Program-made: the position numbers and the translations under genes
The notes under the pieces: generated by a model
The model's input: only the letters and a program-made list of their open reading frames with translations
Told to the model about the DNA's origin: nothing
Databases searched by the model: none
Source of the DNA: Rhodocyclaceae bacterium
GTDB lineage: Bacteria; Pseudomonadota; Gammaproteobacteria; Burkholderiales; Rhodocyclaceae
Length of the DNA: 51,488 bases
Direction of reading: 5' to 3'
Assembly (NCBI GenBank): GCA_020445945.1
Contig: JAGRFQ010000031.1
Span: 1 to 51,488 of the forward strand
Shown: positions 9,754-18,038 of the stretch, one piece after another
How positions within the stretch are numbered: position 1 is the first letter of the stretch
How the letters are laid out: each line of letters opens with the position of its first letter

Positions 9754-12021
9754 ATGGCGCAGACTTATAGAGCAACAGCAAAGCAAAACCCCGGCAGAAA
9801 GTCTTGGTTGGTTGAATTTCGGCATCCGCTTCGGAATGACGCCAACAACAAGCCCGGCAAAAAGGTGCGCAAGGGTCTTGGCACAGACATTGAGCAAGAG
9901 GCCCAGCGGCTGGTCGAGCAACTGAACAGGCTGCTCGCGGACAAGTCGCTTTGGTCTGTTGGTGCTCAATCGGAAGCGCTCAAGTCTTACGACGAGATCG
10001 TAGTCGAAATTTTCTATGGTGAAATCGCCCCGCGAACCCGGTCTTCTCGTGATCTGCGAGACAGGTTACTGCCGCTGCCTGGGCATGACGAAGGCTATGC
10101 ACGCATCGCTTTGATGGGCGTCCCCGGTGCTGGTAAGACAACTTTGGTTCGCCAGCTTATCGGCACAAATCCGGACACCGAGCGCTTCCCCTCGACGTCG
10201 GCGAATCGGACCACCACGTTTCCGACCGAAGTAGCCCTTCGCGACGGCCCCTACAAGGCCGTGGTGACCTTCATGTCGGAGCATGAGACGCGATTTGAAA
10301 TTGAAGAATCGATCGCCGCCGCGATTGTCGAGGCGGTCGAGGGTGACGAACGAAAGATCGCACGCGCTCTTTTAGAGAAGAGTGATATGCGCTTCCGGCT
10401 AAAGTATCTGCTCGGCGACTATGTTGTTGAGGCCGAAGCGGAGGTTGATCCGTACGACGATGACGCCGGTGATGGCGACAGTGGTGAAGGCGAGAGCGCT
10501 GCTAGTGCCGCTGTTTCTCAGGCGGAGAAAACTCGGCAATTTCAAGTACTGACGACCTACATCCAACGAATCGCAGGCCTTACGCAAGGCCTGAAAGTTG
10601 AGCTAGAGGCCCATCAAGGTGCGATTGCCGATATGTCCTCGGAGGATCGCAGCGCGGCATTGGATTTGATCGAGGAACAAGCATCGGCCTCAGATGAGTT
10701 CGTCGAGTTGGTGTCGGATATTCTCGATGAACTACGGGCCAAGTTCGCTCGCGTACCTGGCGGAAAATTTGAGAAAACGACGACCGGATGGCCGAATGCG
10801 TGGCACCTAGAGTCGCCAGCCGACGAGCGTAACTCGTTCTTGCAGGCGGTCCGCTTCTTTTCCGGTATCTCTCATCAACTATGGGGCAGTTTGCTGACGC
10901 CGCTGGTCAACGGCATGCGAGTAATTGGCCCGTTCAAACCGCAATGGGGCGATCAGGATGCGCGGTTGGTCTTGATTGATACTGAGGGGTTGGGTCACAA
11001 AGCGAATGCCACGGCTGACCTCCCAGAACAAGTGCTGGCGCTGCTGCACGAGGTGGATGTCGTTCTGCTTGTCGATAGTGCGAAGAATGGCATGACAAAC
11101 TTCGCTGCTGGAAAAGCCTTGGAGGGCGTCGTCAATACGGGCCACACTCGCAAGCTCGCTGTTGTTTTCACACACATGGACGCCGTGAAAGGTGACAACC
11201 TTAAAGGGCAAGCAAAGCTTGATCATGTGTTCGGTGGCCTGCGTAACGTTGTCGATAATCAGTTGGCGAAAAATGTATCTGCCGAAGCCGGTCGATATCT
11301 GCTTGATCATTTGAGCAGCAGCACTTTTTACGTTGGCCGAATCGACGAAGCTGACCCAAAGCCAGCCAAGCCGGCACTTGTCAAACTTCTGACCTATCTC
11401 GCGGCAGCGCAGCCACCTGTGTTTGAGCCGGTCGCGTTCCCGGAATACAGCCATGACAACCTTGTGCTCGCGATTCAAGAGGCCGCAAGGGAATTCCGCC
11501 AGCAATGGAAAGGGACACTTGGTCTGGCACCGCACCCGGAGTTCGAACCCAAGGCATGGCAGACCATCAAGGCCTTGAGCCGCCGCTACGCCGAGGGGTG
11601 GGACGATGGCTTTGTCCTACGTCCAACCTCCAATCTACTTGCTGCGCTCTCGGCGGCAGTCTCGCGATTTTTAGAATCACCGATTGGCTGGACTGGCAAC
11701 CCGACCCCTAAGCAAAAGCGGGAAACGATTGATCGTATTAAGAGCGCAGTAACAAAGAACTTGCCAGCACTCAGCACCCGCCGCCTACGCGAACAGTCGC
11801 AACCCGTTTGGCATGAGGCCTATTCACTCCGCGGCACGGGTAGTACTCTCGAGCGAAAAATGCGGATTGAAGGCATCTACGAACGCTGGGTTCCCGTCCC
11901 TGACGCTCGCGGGGATCGAGCGGTGTTCGAGTTCTTAAATGAGGTGAAGAGCGTCGTGACCGCCGCTGTTGATGGCGTGGAGCAGGAAGTCACGACGGCT
12001 GCACCTGCAGTCAAAGCGTGA
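9754..12021 (+). CDS. Large GTPase-like protein of unknown function with recombinase-like N-terminus
   Basis: A 755-aa protein (762 if translation starts at 9733). Residues about 1-65 resemble the arm-type DNA-binding domain of tyrosine recombinases (KSWLVEFRHPL, KVRKGLGTDIEQEAQRL). A P-loop GVPGAGKT is at 122-129, with a switch-I-like NRTTTFPTE nearby. The G3 motif DTEG is at 409-412 and a G4-like THMD at 473-476. The nearly 280 residues between G1 and G3 include an acidic linker (DPYDDDAGDGDSGEGE) and predicted helices, which is unusual for a small GTPase and recalls dynamin-like or other large GTPases. No transmembrane segment is evident. Base composition is clearly lower in GC than in the neighbours, and codons ending in A or T are common, so it was probably acquired. 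It stands alone, with no partner gene in the same orientation. An antiphage or element-maintenance role is speculation. Confidence 0.75.
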   Translation: MAQTYRATAKQNPGRKSWLVEFRHPLRNDANNKPGKKVRKGLGTDIEQEAQRLVEQLNRLLADKSLWSVGAQSEALKSYDEIVVEIFYGEIAPRTRSSRDLRDRLLPLPGHDEGYARIALMGVPGAGKTTLVRQLIGTNPDTERFPSTSANRTTTFPTEVALRDGPYKAVVTFMSEHETRFEIEESIAAAIVEAVEGDERKIARALLEKSDMRFRLKYLLGDYVVEAEAEVDPYDDDAGDGDSGEGESAASAAVSQAEKTRQFQVLTTYIQRIAGLTQGLKVELEAHQGAIADMSSEDRSAALDLIEEQASASDEFVELVSDILDELRAKFARVPGGKFEKTTTGWPNAWHLESPADERNSFLQAVRFFSGISHQLWGSLLTPLVNGMRVIGPFKPQWGDQDARLVLIDTEGLGHKANATADLPEQVLALLHEVDVVLLVDSAKNGMTNFAAGKALEGVVNTGHTRKLAVVFTHMDAVKGDNLKGQAKLDHVFGGLRNVVDNQLAKNVSAEAGRYLLDHLSSSTFYVGRIDEADPKPAKPALVKLLTYLAAAQPPVFEPVAFPEYSHDNLVLAIQEAAREFRQQWKGTLGLAPHPEFEPKAWQTIKALSRRYAEGWDDGFVLRPTSNLLAALSAAVSRFLESPIGWTGNPTPKQKRETIDRIKSAVTKNLPALSTRRLREQSQPVWHEAYSLRGTGSTLERKMRIEGIYERWVPVPDARGDRAVFEFLNEVKSVVTAAVDGVEQEVTTAAPAVKA

Positions 12022-12354
12022 GCAATTTTGATATACGCGATCTAACGGCATTTCCGATTCTTGCGAAATAGGCGATTCATGACAGAAAAATACGTGTTCG
12101 ATTTTGTCATTTTCGCGGTCGCTTGAGTAACAGTGCAAGCAATAAATGACGGAAAAATCTCGGGAGTAAATCGAGCATATCCTGATATAACCAAAAGGCA
12201 TTAGGCTGGATGTCATCCGAACCCTCCCTTTCCTGACGTCCCCGGCCGCCAAACGCGCAAGCGCTGCGTTTCTCGAATCTACCCCATAGACCAGGAGCAT
12301 AGTGCCTGCGGCCGACTTGCGGTGCAATGCCCATTGGCTATTGGCTGATCGTTG
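12022..12354. repeat. Gene-free AT-rich segment with a thrice-repeated ATGACRGAAAAAT motif
   Basis: No credible gene lies in this gap between the GTPase gene and the convergent oxidoreductase gene. ATGACAGAAAAAT (12079-12091) and ATGACGGAAAAAT (12146-12158) are direct repeats, and attttgtcat (12101-12110) is a close inverted copy. The inverted copy and the second direct copy could pair as a stem-loop and may end the GTPase transcript. Base composition returns to the GC-rich norm at about 12230, which I take as the right border of the accessory segment. Confidence 0.5.
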
Positions 12355-13629
12355 CTACGCCGACGCGTCCGCCGGTGCATCCATCCGCGCCAGCATGGCG
12401 TCCTTTTCCGCGCGGATCGCGGGGTGATAGCAGTCGGCGGGTTGGCTGCCGAGGTGGCCGACGCAGGCGTTGCAGTCGATGCAGCGGGGGCCGGGGGTGT
12501 TGTCGCGCAGGTGGCGGTAGAGGTAGGGGTCGGCGATGAAGGCGCGGCCGGCGGAGACGGCGTCGCATTGGCCGGCGGCGAGGGCGGCTTCCATGGCGTC
12601 GCGGGTGCGGAAGCCGCCGACGCAGATGACGGGAATCTTGAGGCGGGCCTTGAAGTCGGGGGTGTAGTCGAGGTTGAAACCTTGCCGCCCGGGCCATAGC
12701 CAGTTGCTGGCCAGTGCGATGAGCGGGCGGAACAGGCGCAGGAGTTGGCGGCGCGGGGTGGGCAGGGCGCCCATGCTGCCGTCGAGCATGTTGCGCAGGC
12801 AGCGGTCGAAGGTGCCGCACACCATGGGGAAGCCGGATTCGTAGTGGCCGACGGAGATTTCGACGGCGTCGACGCCTTCGTTCTGCATGATTTCGGCGAC
12901 GCGGACGAGCTCCGGCGTTTTGAGGCCGTTGCGCAGCGGCAGCCAGTCCGCGCCGTTCATTTTGATGATCACCGGGAAGTCGGGGCCGACGCGGGCGCGG
13001 ATGGCGCGGAACACTTCGCGCCCGAAGCGGGTGCGCTCTTCGAGGCTGCCGCCGTAGTCGTCGCTGCGCCGGTTGGTGTAGGGGGTGAGGAACTGGCTGA
13101 GCAGGTAGCCGTTGGCGGAGTGCATCTGCACGCCGTCGAAGCCGGCGCGCTGGCAGCGCTCGGCGGCGTCGGCGAAGTCGTCGATGATGCGCCGGATTTC
13201 CTCGATCCGCATTTCCCGCGGTCGGGTGCCGGTGAGCAGGTCCTTGACGGCCGAGGCGGAGACGACCTCGGTGGCACCGACGTAGTCGGGCACGATCTGG
13301 CGGCCGCAGTGGTTGAGCTGGGCGAACATTTTGCTGCCGTGGCTGTGCACCAGCCCGGTCAGGCGGGCGAGGCCGGGAATCTTGTCGTCGTGATCGGCGC
13401 CGAGCTGCCAGGGCGCGGATTTGGCCTGGCGGCTGATGTAGATGTTGCCGGTGATGATGAGCGGGGTGCCGGCGTGGGCCATCGGGCGGTAGAAGTCGAG
13501 CACCGCGTCGGTGACGAAGCCGTCGGCGGTGGCGCGGGTTTCGGCGGTGGCGGTCTTGAACAGACGGCCGGGGAGTTCGAGCGTGCCGATTCGCAGGGGT
13601 GAAAACAGAGGGCTGGCGGCGGTGGGCAT
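12355..13629 (-). CDS. NADH:flavin oxidoreductase, Old Yellow Enzyme family
   Basis: A 424-aa TIM-barrel flavoprotein of the Old Yellow Enzyme family, expected to reduce activated C=C bonds using NAD(P)H and FMN. Family features include QLNHCGRQ (substrate/FMN contact), GFDGVQMHSANGYLLSQFL, the NRRSDDYGGSLEERTRF signature and VGGFRTRD plus GRAFIADP at the phosphate-binding end. A cysteine-rich tail (CIDCNACVG and DCYHPA) resembles part of the iron-sulfur region of the larger dienoyl-CoA reductases, but the second flavin domain is absent. I chose the ATG at 13629 because ggag lies 8 bases upstream; the frame is open for 16 more codons. The substrate is unknown. Confidence 0.88.
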   Translation of the reverse strand: MPTAASPLFSPLRIGTLELPGRLFKTATAETRATADGFVTDAVLDFYRPMAHAGTPLIITGNIYISRQAKSAPWQLGADHDDKIPGLARLTGLVHSHGSKMFAQLNHCGRQIVPDYVGATEVVSASAVKDLLTGTRPREMRIEEIRRIIDDFADAAERCQRAGFDGVQMHSANGYLLSQFLTPYTNRRSDDYGGSLEERTRFGREVFRAIRARVGPDFPVIIKMNGADWLPLRNGLKTPELVRVAEIMQNEGVDAVEISVGHYESGFPMVCGTFDRCLRNMLDGSMGALPTPRRQLLRLFRPLIALASNWLWPGRQGFNLDYTPDFKARLKIPVICVGGFRTRDAMEAALAAGQCDAVSAGRAFIADPYLYRHLRDNTPGPRCIDCNACVGHLGSQPADCYHPAIRAEKDAMLARMDAPADASA

Positions 13630-13801
13630 GGCGTGCTCCGGGGCAATGGGCTGGGTGTTGTGTTTGTTATAGCGCATGCGGCTGTCCTGTGGCGGGTGCG
13701 CAAAATCGTGCCGGCTTGACGCAGGGCAGCGGCGCGGGCGCGGGAAGGCGTTACGCTGCGCAGGGTGCTGCCCGCGGGGCGGCGTTCAGGCGAGGGAAGA
13801 A

Positions 13802-14275
13802 ATGAGCATGTTGCGTGTGGTGTTGGTGGCGCTGCTTGCGGTGCCGGCATGGGCGGGCGCCGAGGCGCTGCGTTGCCCGGATGTGTCAGCCGTGGTGCAG
13901 GTCGGTACCTGCCCGAGCGAGGCGGAGCTGACGTACACCTTTGGCGGTTACTGCGGTGACAACAAGCGGATGTACGAAATCGGCGATACGGTGTGCGAGT
14001 CCTACGAGAACTATCGCAAGGCCAAGAACGTGGTGCTGTGGGCGTCGGCCGACGGGCAGTTCGAGGGCTATGTGTCGTGCGATCTGCCCGAGCCCGCGCT
14101 GCGCGCAGCGGTGCTGGAGCACATGACGGTGAGCAGCAAGCGCGGGCTGACGCGGGTGGCGTGCGGCTATTCCGAGGGGGTGCTTTTTGCACACCGCACG
14201 CGGGCGTCGTGCGAGATCAACGATGCCGCCAGGTGCGCGGCCGACGCCTCCGCCTGCGAGGCGGATTGTCAGTAG
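13802..14275 (+). CDS. Secreted cysteine-rich hypothetical protein
   Basis: A 157-aa protein that I do not recognise. The N-terminus is a clear signal peptide (MLRVVLVALLAVPAWAGAEA), so the product should be periplasmic or outer-membrane associated. The mature part has ten cysteines spread over about 135 residues, enough for five disulfides. Aromatic segments such as YTFGGYCGDNKRMYE lie between them, and the C-terminus has three closely spaced cysteines. The start at 13802 follows a gaggga site; the longer open frame upstream is Arg-rich and not credible. It is transcribed away from the oxidoreductase gene and ends just before a terminator. Confidence 0.7.
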   Translation: MSMLRVVLVALLAVPAWAGAEALRCPDVSAVVQVGTCPSEAELTYTFGGYCGDNKRMYEIGDTVCESYENYRKAKNVVLWASADGQFEGYVSCDLPEPALRAAVLEHMTVSSKRGLTRVACGYSEGVLFAHRTRASCEINDAARCAADASACEADCQ

Positions 14276-14294
14276 CGCAGGCGGCTGCGGGCGT

Positions 14295-14324
14295 AAAAAA
14301 GGCTTCCACGCGGAAGCCTTTTTT
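14295..14324. terminator. Bidirectional intrinsic terminator
   Basis: A perfect 13-bp stem (aaaaaaggcttcc / ggaagcctttttt) with a 4-base loop, flanked by A6 and T6. It serves the secreted-protein gene from the left and the Bax-inhibitor-1 gene from the right. Confidence 0.9.
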
Positions 14325-14339
14325 GTGGCGGTTGTGCGC

Positions 14340-15020
14340 TCAGTCGTTGTTCATGAAGCCCAGCAGGTGCAGCAGGCTGGTGAAGAGGTTGAAGAAGGCG
14401 ACGAACAGCGACACGGTGGCCATGATGTAGTTGGTTTCACCGCCGTGGATGATGTTGGAGGTCTCATACAGGATGAGGCCCGACATCAGGAGCACGAAGG
14501 CAGCCGAGACGGTCAGCGACAGCGCCGGGATGCTGAAGAAGATCGCGCCCAGGCCGGCCAGGAAGGCGACCAGGATGCCGACCATCAGGAAGCCGCTCAT
14601 GTAGGAGAAGTCCTTGCGCGTGGTCACCGCGTAGGCCGACAGGCCGACAAAGATCGCACCCGTGCCGCCGAGCGCCATCATCACCGTTTCGGTGCCGTTG
14701 GGCATGTTGGCGTAGAAGCTCACGATCGGGCCCAGGGTGTAGCCCATGAAGCCGGTCAGCGCGAACACCGACAGAATGCCCCACGCGCTGTTGCGCAGCT
14801 TGGAGGTCAGGAACAGCAGGCCGAAGTAGCCGACCAGGGTGATGATCAGGCCCGGGTGTGGCAGCCCCAGCGCCATCGACGCGCCGGCCGTGGCGGCGGC
14901 GAAGAGTAGCGTCATCGACAGCAGCATGTAGGTGTTGCGGATGACTTTGTTGGTGGCCAGCACCGAGGTGCGCTGGGCACCTTGACCCGCGTGGGCGGGG
15001 AAGGGCGAAGTGCGGTTCAT
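14340..15020 (-). CDS. yccA: Bax inhibitor-1 / YccA family inner-membrane protein
   Basis: A 226-aa polytopic membrane protein with about seven hydrophobic segments after a soluble N-terminus of roughly 25 residues. The family pattern is seen in NTYMLLSMTLLFAAATAG, in GFMGYTLGPI and in the C-terminal segment with LYETSNIIHGGETNYI and SLFVAFFNLFTSLLHLLGF. In E. coli, YccA interacts with the FtsH protease, and other family members act as pH-sensitive calcium leak channels; the role here is inferred from family. The start follows an aaggag site (ATG at 15020). A much longer open frame on this strand covers the region antisense to nhaR and is a shadow. Confidence 0.92.
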   Translation of the reverse strand: MNRTSPFPAHAGQGAQRTSVLATNKVIRNTYMLLSMTLLFAAATAGASMALGLPHPGLIITLVGYFGLLFLTSKLRNSAWGILSVFALTGFMGYTLGPIVSFYANMPNGTETVMMALGGTGAIFVGLSAYAVTTRKDFSYMSGFLMVGILVAFLAGLGAIFFSIPALSLTVSAAFVLLMSGLILYETSNIIHGGETNYIMATVSLFVAFFNLFTSLLHLLGFMNND

Positions 15021-15141
15021 GTCGTGATCTCCTTGACGATGTTGCGTGTTCGGTTCGCGCCGCGTCCGGTGCGCTGGCAAGCTGCCTGCGTCAACCTGCG
15101 GATACGCTTCGCAGTCTAGTCTGTGCTGTTGGTACGAACAA

Positions 15142-15178
15142 ATCGAATTAAGTTCAATGTATGCTCGAAAAATTCGAT
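15142..15178. promoter_or_regulatory. Inverted repeat in the yccA-nhaR divergent region
   Basis: Perfect 8-bp arms atcgaatt (15142-15149) and aattcgat (15171-15178) are 21 bp apart, about two helical turns, and end 22 bp before the nhaR-like start codon. The location suits autoregulation by the LysR-type product, but that is inference. Confidence 0.4.
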
Positions 15179-15200
15179 GTGGTTTCGCGGGCGGTCGACC

Positions 15201-16118
15201 ATGAGCACACTCAACTACAAGCATCTGCGTTATTTCTGGATGGTGGCCAAGGCCGGCAGCGTGGTGGGTGCCAGCGAGCGGTTGCACCTGACGCCGCAGT
15301 CGGTGAGCGGGCAGCTGAGCGCCTTCGAGGCGCGGCTCGGCGTGGCGCTGTTCAATCGCGTCGGACGGCGGCTGGAGCTGACCGAGGCCGGGCGGCGGGT
15401 GTTGCGCTACGCCGAGGAGATCTTCGCGCTGGGCGACGAACTGGTCGATGTGCTCGAAGACCCCGCCGCGCGCCCGGTGCTGCCGCTGCGCGTGGGCATC
15501 GCCGACTCGGTGCCCAAGCAGGTCGCCTACCGGCTGGTGGCGCCGGCGCTGGAGTTGCCCGAGCCGGTGCGGCTGGTGTGCCGCGAGGGGCGGCTGGCGG
15601 CGCTGCTGGCGGACTTGTCGGTGCATCGGCTCGACATGGTGATCGCCGACCGGCCGATGCCGACCAAGCTCAACGTGCGCGCCTACAACCACGCGCTCGG
15701 CCAGAGCGGGCTGGCGGTGTTCGGCGCCCCGGCGCTGGTGGCGGCGGGGGCCGCGTTTCCGGGGCTGCTCGACGACGCGCCGTTTCTGCTGCCGGGCGAG
15801 GACGTGAGCGTGCGCGTGAGCCTGCTGCAGTGGTTCGAGTCGCAGCGGGTGCGCCCGCGCATTGTGGGCGAGTTCGACGACAGCGCGTTGCTCACCGCCT
15901 TCGGGCGCGCCGGGGCGGGCTTCTTTGCCGCGCCGGTGGCGATCATCGACGATGTGATCGAGCAGACCGGGGCGGTCGAGGTCGGGCGCATTCCGGCCAT
16001 CGCCGAGCAGCTCTACGCGATCACCGCCGAGCGTCGGCTCACCCACCCGGCGATTGTCGCCATCAGCGCCTCGGCGCGGCTCGCCGGCTTCAACCCCTCG
16101 CCGGGCGACGCGGGCTGA
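15201..16118 (+). CDS. nhaR: LysR-type regulator of the NhaR family
   Basis: A 305-aa LysR-family regulator. The N-terminal winged HTH (NYKHLRYFWMVAKAGSVVGA, then LTPQSVSGQLSAFE) and the downstream segments (HRLDMVIADRPMP, GEFDDSALLTAFGRAG, ERRLTHPAI) follow the order and wording of NhaR, the sodium-responsive activator of nhaA and osmC in E. coli. No Na+/H+ antiporter of the NhaA type is beside it, so the target genes are not shown by context. I placed the start at 15201; the frame is open upstream and an ATG 24 bases earlier is possible. The ribosome binding site is weak. Confidence 0.88.
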   Translation: MSTLNYKHLRYFWMVAKAGSVVGASERLHLTPQSVSGQLSAFEARLGVALFNRVGRRLELTEAGRRVLRYAEEIFALGDELVDVLEDPAARPVLPLRVGIADSVPKQVAYRLVAPALELPEPVRLVCREGRLAALLADLSVHRLDMVIADRPMPTKLNVRAYNHALGQSGLAVFGAPALVAAGAAFPGLLDDAPFLLPGEDVSVRVSLLQWFESQRVRPRIVGEFDDSALLTAFGRAGAGFFAAPVAIIDDVIEQTGAVEVGRIPAIAEQLYAITAERRLTHPAIVAISASARLAGFNPSPGDAG

Positions 16119-16168
16119 GCGTGGGCGCTATCCTTGCGTTTTCGTCTCATCCCGCTGGAGCCCGCCCG

Positions 16169-16942
16169 ATGCCGCGTTTTGCTGCCAACCTCAGCCTGCT
16201 GTTTTCGGAGCACGATTTTCCGGCGCGTATCGGCGCCGCCGCGCGCGCCGGTTTTGCCGCCGTGGAATGCCAGTTTCCGTACGCCTGGCCAGCGGCGCAG
16301 CTGGCCGACGCCTTGCACGCCGCGGGGGTGCCGATGGTGTTGCACAACCTGCCGGCCGGCGACTGGGCGGCCGGCGAGCGCGGCATTGCCTGCCACCCGG
16401 ACCGCGTCGGCGAGTTCCGCGACGGTGTCGGCCGCGCGATCGACACCGCGCGCGCGCTCGGCTGCCCGCAGCTCAACTGCCTCGCCGGGGTGCCGCCCGC
16501 CGGCGCCGACGCGGCGCGGGTGGCCACCACGCTGGTCGACAACCTGCGCTTCGCCGCCGACGCACTGGCCGCGGCCGGGCTGCGCCTGCTGGTCGAGCCG
16601 ATCAACACTTTCGACATCCCCGGTTTCTACCTGAGCCGCAGCGACCAGGCGCTGGCGATCATCGACGCGGTGGGGGCCGACAACGTGTTCCTGCAATTCG
16701 ACCTGTATCACGCGCAGCGTATGGAGGGCGAGCTGGCCGGCACGCTGTCGCGCCAGCTGCCGCGCATCGGCCACATCCAGCTCGCCGACACGCCGGGGCG
16801 GCATGAGCCGGGCACCGGCGAGATCAATTTCCCCTTTCTGTTCGCGCATCTCGACGCGCTCGGCTACGCCGGCTGGGTGGGCTGCGAGTATGTGCCGGCG
16901 ACGACCACCGAGGCCGGCCTCGGGTGGCGACCGGGGCGCTGA
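16169..16942 (+). CDS. hyi: Hydroxypyruvate isomerase-like sugar isomerase
   Basis: A 257-aa TIM-barrel protein of the xylose isomerase-like (AP endonuclease 2) fold. It starts with the family MPRFAANLSLLFSE and contains the metal-ligand segments LLVEPINTFDIPGF and LQFDLYHAQRMEG, GHIQLADTPGRHEPGTGEI, and GYAGWVGCEY near the end. Hydroxypyruvate isomerases convert hydroxypyruvate and tartronate semialdehyde in glyoxylate or glycerate metabolism; related OtnI proteins act on 2-oxo-tetronates. The usual partners (Gcl, GlxR, OtnC) are absent here, so the exact substrate is open. A ggag site lies 10 bases before the ATG, 50 bp after nhaR on the same strand. Confidence 0.85.
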   Translation: MPRFAANLSLLFSEHDFPARIGAAARAGFAAVECQFPYAWPAAQLADALHAAGVPMVLHNLPAGDWAAGERGIACHPDRVGEFRDGVGRAIDTARALGCPQLNCLAGVPPAGADAARVATTLVDNLRFAADALAAAGLRLLVEPINTFDIPGFYLSRSDQALAIIDAVGADNVFLQFDLYHAQRMEGELAGTLSRQLPRIGHIQLADTPGRHEPGTGEINFPFLFAHLDALGYAGWVGCEYVPATTTEAGLGWRPGR

Positions 16943-17045
16943 GCGCGCGGCGTAATATGCGGCCACATTTGCGGGTCTCGAATGTCATCGTCGAACAGGT
17001 AAACTGAGGGCCCGCTGCGGTGACGCCCAACAAGGTCTGGATGCA

Positions 17046-18038
17046 ATGAAGATGAGAATTGTGTGGTTGTGGTGCCTGCTGCCGGCGCTGGGCGCGGCGG
17101 CCGAGCTGACGACCCGGCCGCTATCCGAACTGGCGGTGTACCCCACCTACCGGCTCAGCGCGGCGGCCACGCCGGTGAATGAGGCGCAGCTCGGCATGGC
17201 GGTGGGCGGGCGCATCGCGGCGCTGCCCGCGCGGGTCGGCGAGCAGGTGACGCAGGGCCAGCGGCTGGTGGCGCTGGACGCGCGTGAATACCAGATCGCG
17301 GTGGCGCGCGCCAAGGCGCAGGTGGCGCTGATCGCCAGCCAGATCAAACTGGCCCAATCGCAGGTGGCGCAGAGCGAAGCGCTGGCGGCGCGCAACTTTG
17401 TCAGCGGCGACGCGCTGCGCATCAAGCAGACCGAGCTGGCGGTGCGGCGCAACGAGCTGGCGGCGAGCCGGCAGGCGCTGGCCGCGGCGGAGCTGGACGT
17501 GCAGCACACAACCTTGCGCGCGCCTTTCGACGGGGTGGTCAAGGCGCGGCTGGCGAGCGTGGGCGACTTCGTCTCGCCGGGCGCCGCGCTGCTGGTGCTG
17601 GCTTCCACCGGCGCGCCAGAGATCCGTGCCAGCGTGCCGTTGCCGCAGGTCGAGAGCCTGCGCGCGGCGGGGGCGTGGACCTTGTTCGCCAGCGGGCTGG
17701 AGGTGCCGCTGCGGCTGCTGCGGGTGTCGCCGCTGGTCGATCGCGCCGGGCAGGCGCAGGTTGCGGTGTTTGCGCCGCTGCGCGAGATCCCGGTCGGGCT
17801 GGCGGGCGAGATCCGCTGGCAGGGGCGGCAGGCGCAGTTGCCGCCGGCCTTCGTGCAGCGCCGCGACGGGCACTTCGGGGTGTTCGTCAAAACCGGTGAG
17901 ACGGTCGCGTTTCGTCCGCTGCCGGCGGCGCAGGCGGGGCGCCCGGTGGCGGTGCCGGCGGACTGGCCGGCGGACACGCCGATCGTCGACGCCGGGCGCT
18001 TCCAGATCGGGCTTGAGCCGGCGGGCGGCGCGCGCTGA
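17046..18038 (+). CDS. RND efflux periplasmic adaptor (membrane fusion protein)
   Basis: A 330-aa membrane fusion protein of the HlyD/AcrA type with an N-terminal signal peptide (cleavage likely after ALGAAA). It has a first lipoyl half (GGRIAALPARVGEQVTQGQRLVALD), an alpha-helical hairpin of about 70 residues rich in Ala, Gln and Leu, a second lipoyl half (TTLRAPFDGVVKARLASVGD) and a beta-barrel domain. It would link the inner-membrane pump encoded next to an outer-membrane channel. No TolC-like gene is in the window, so the pump probably borrows one. The stop overlaps the permease start by one base (TGATG). The substrate is not evident. Confidence 0.9.
   Translation: MKMRIVWLWCLLPALGAAAELTTRPLSELAVYPTYRLSAAATPVNEAQLGMAVGGRIAALPARVGEQVTQGQRLVALDAREYQIAVARAKAQVALIASQIKLAQSQVAQSEALAARNFVSGDALRIKQTELAVRRNELAASRQALAAAELDVQHTTLRAPFDGVVKARLASVGDFVSPGAALLVLASTGAPEIRASVPLPQVESLRAAGAWTLFASGLEVPLRLLRVSPLVDRAGQAQVAVFAPLREIPVGLAGEIRWQGRQAQLPPAFVQRRDGHFGVFVKTGETVAFRPLPAAQAGRPVAVPADWPADTPIVDAGRFQIGLEPAGGAR

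Noticed and set aside
9267-12354. Intact Tn7-like transposon
   Set aside because: No tnsABCDE-like gene, no recognisable ends and no second border repeat were found; only the position suggests it.
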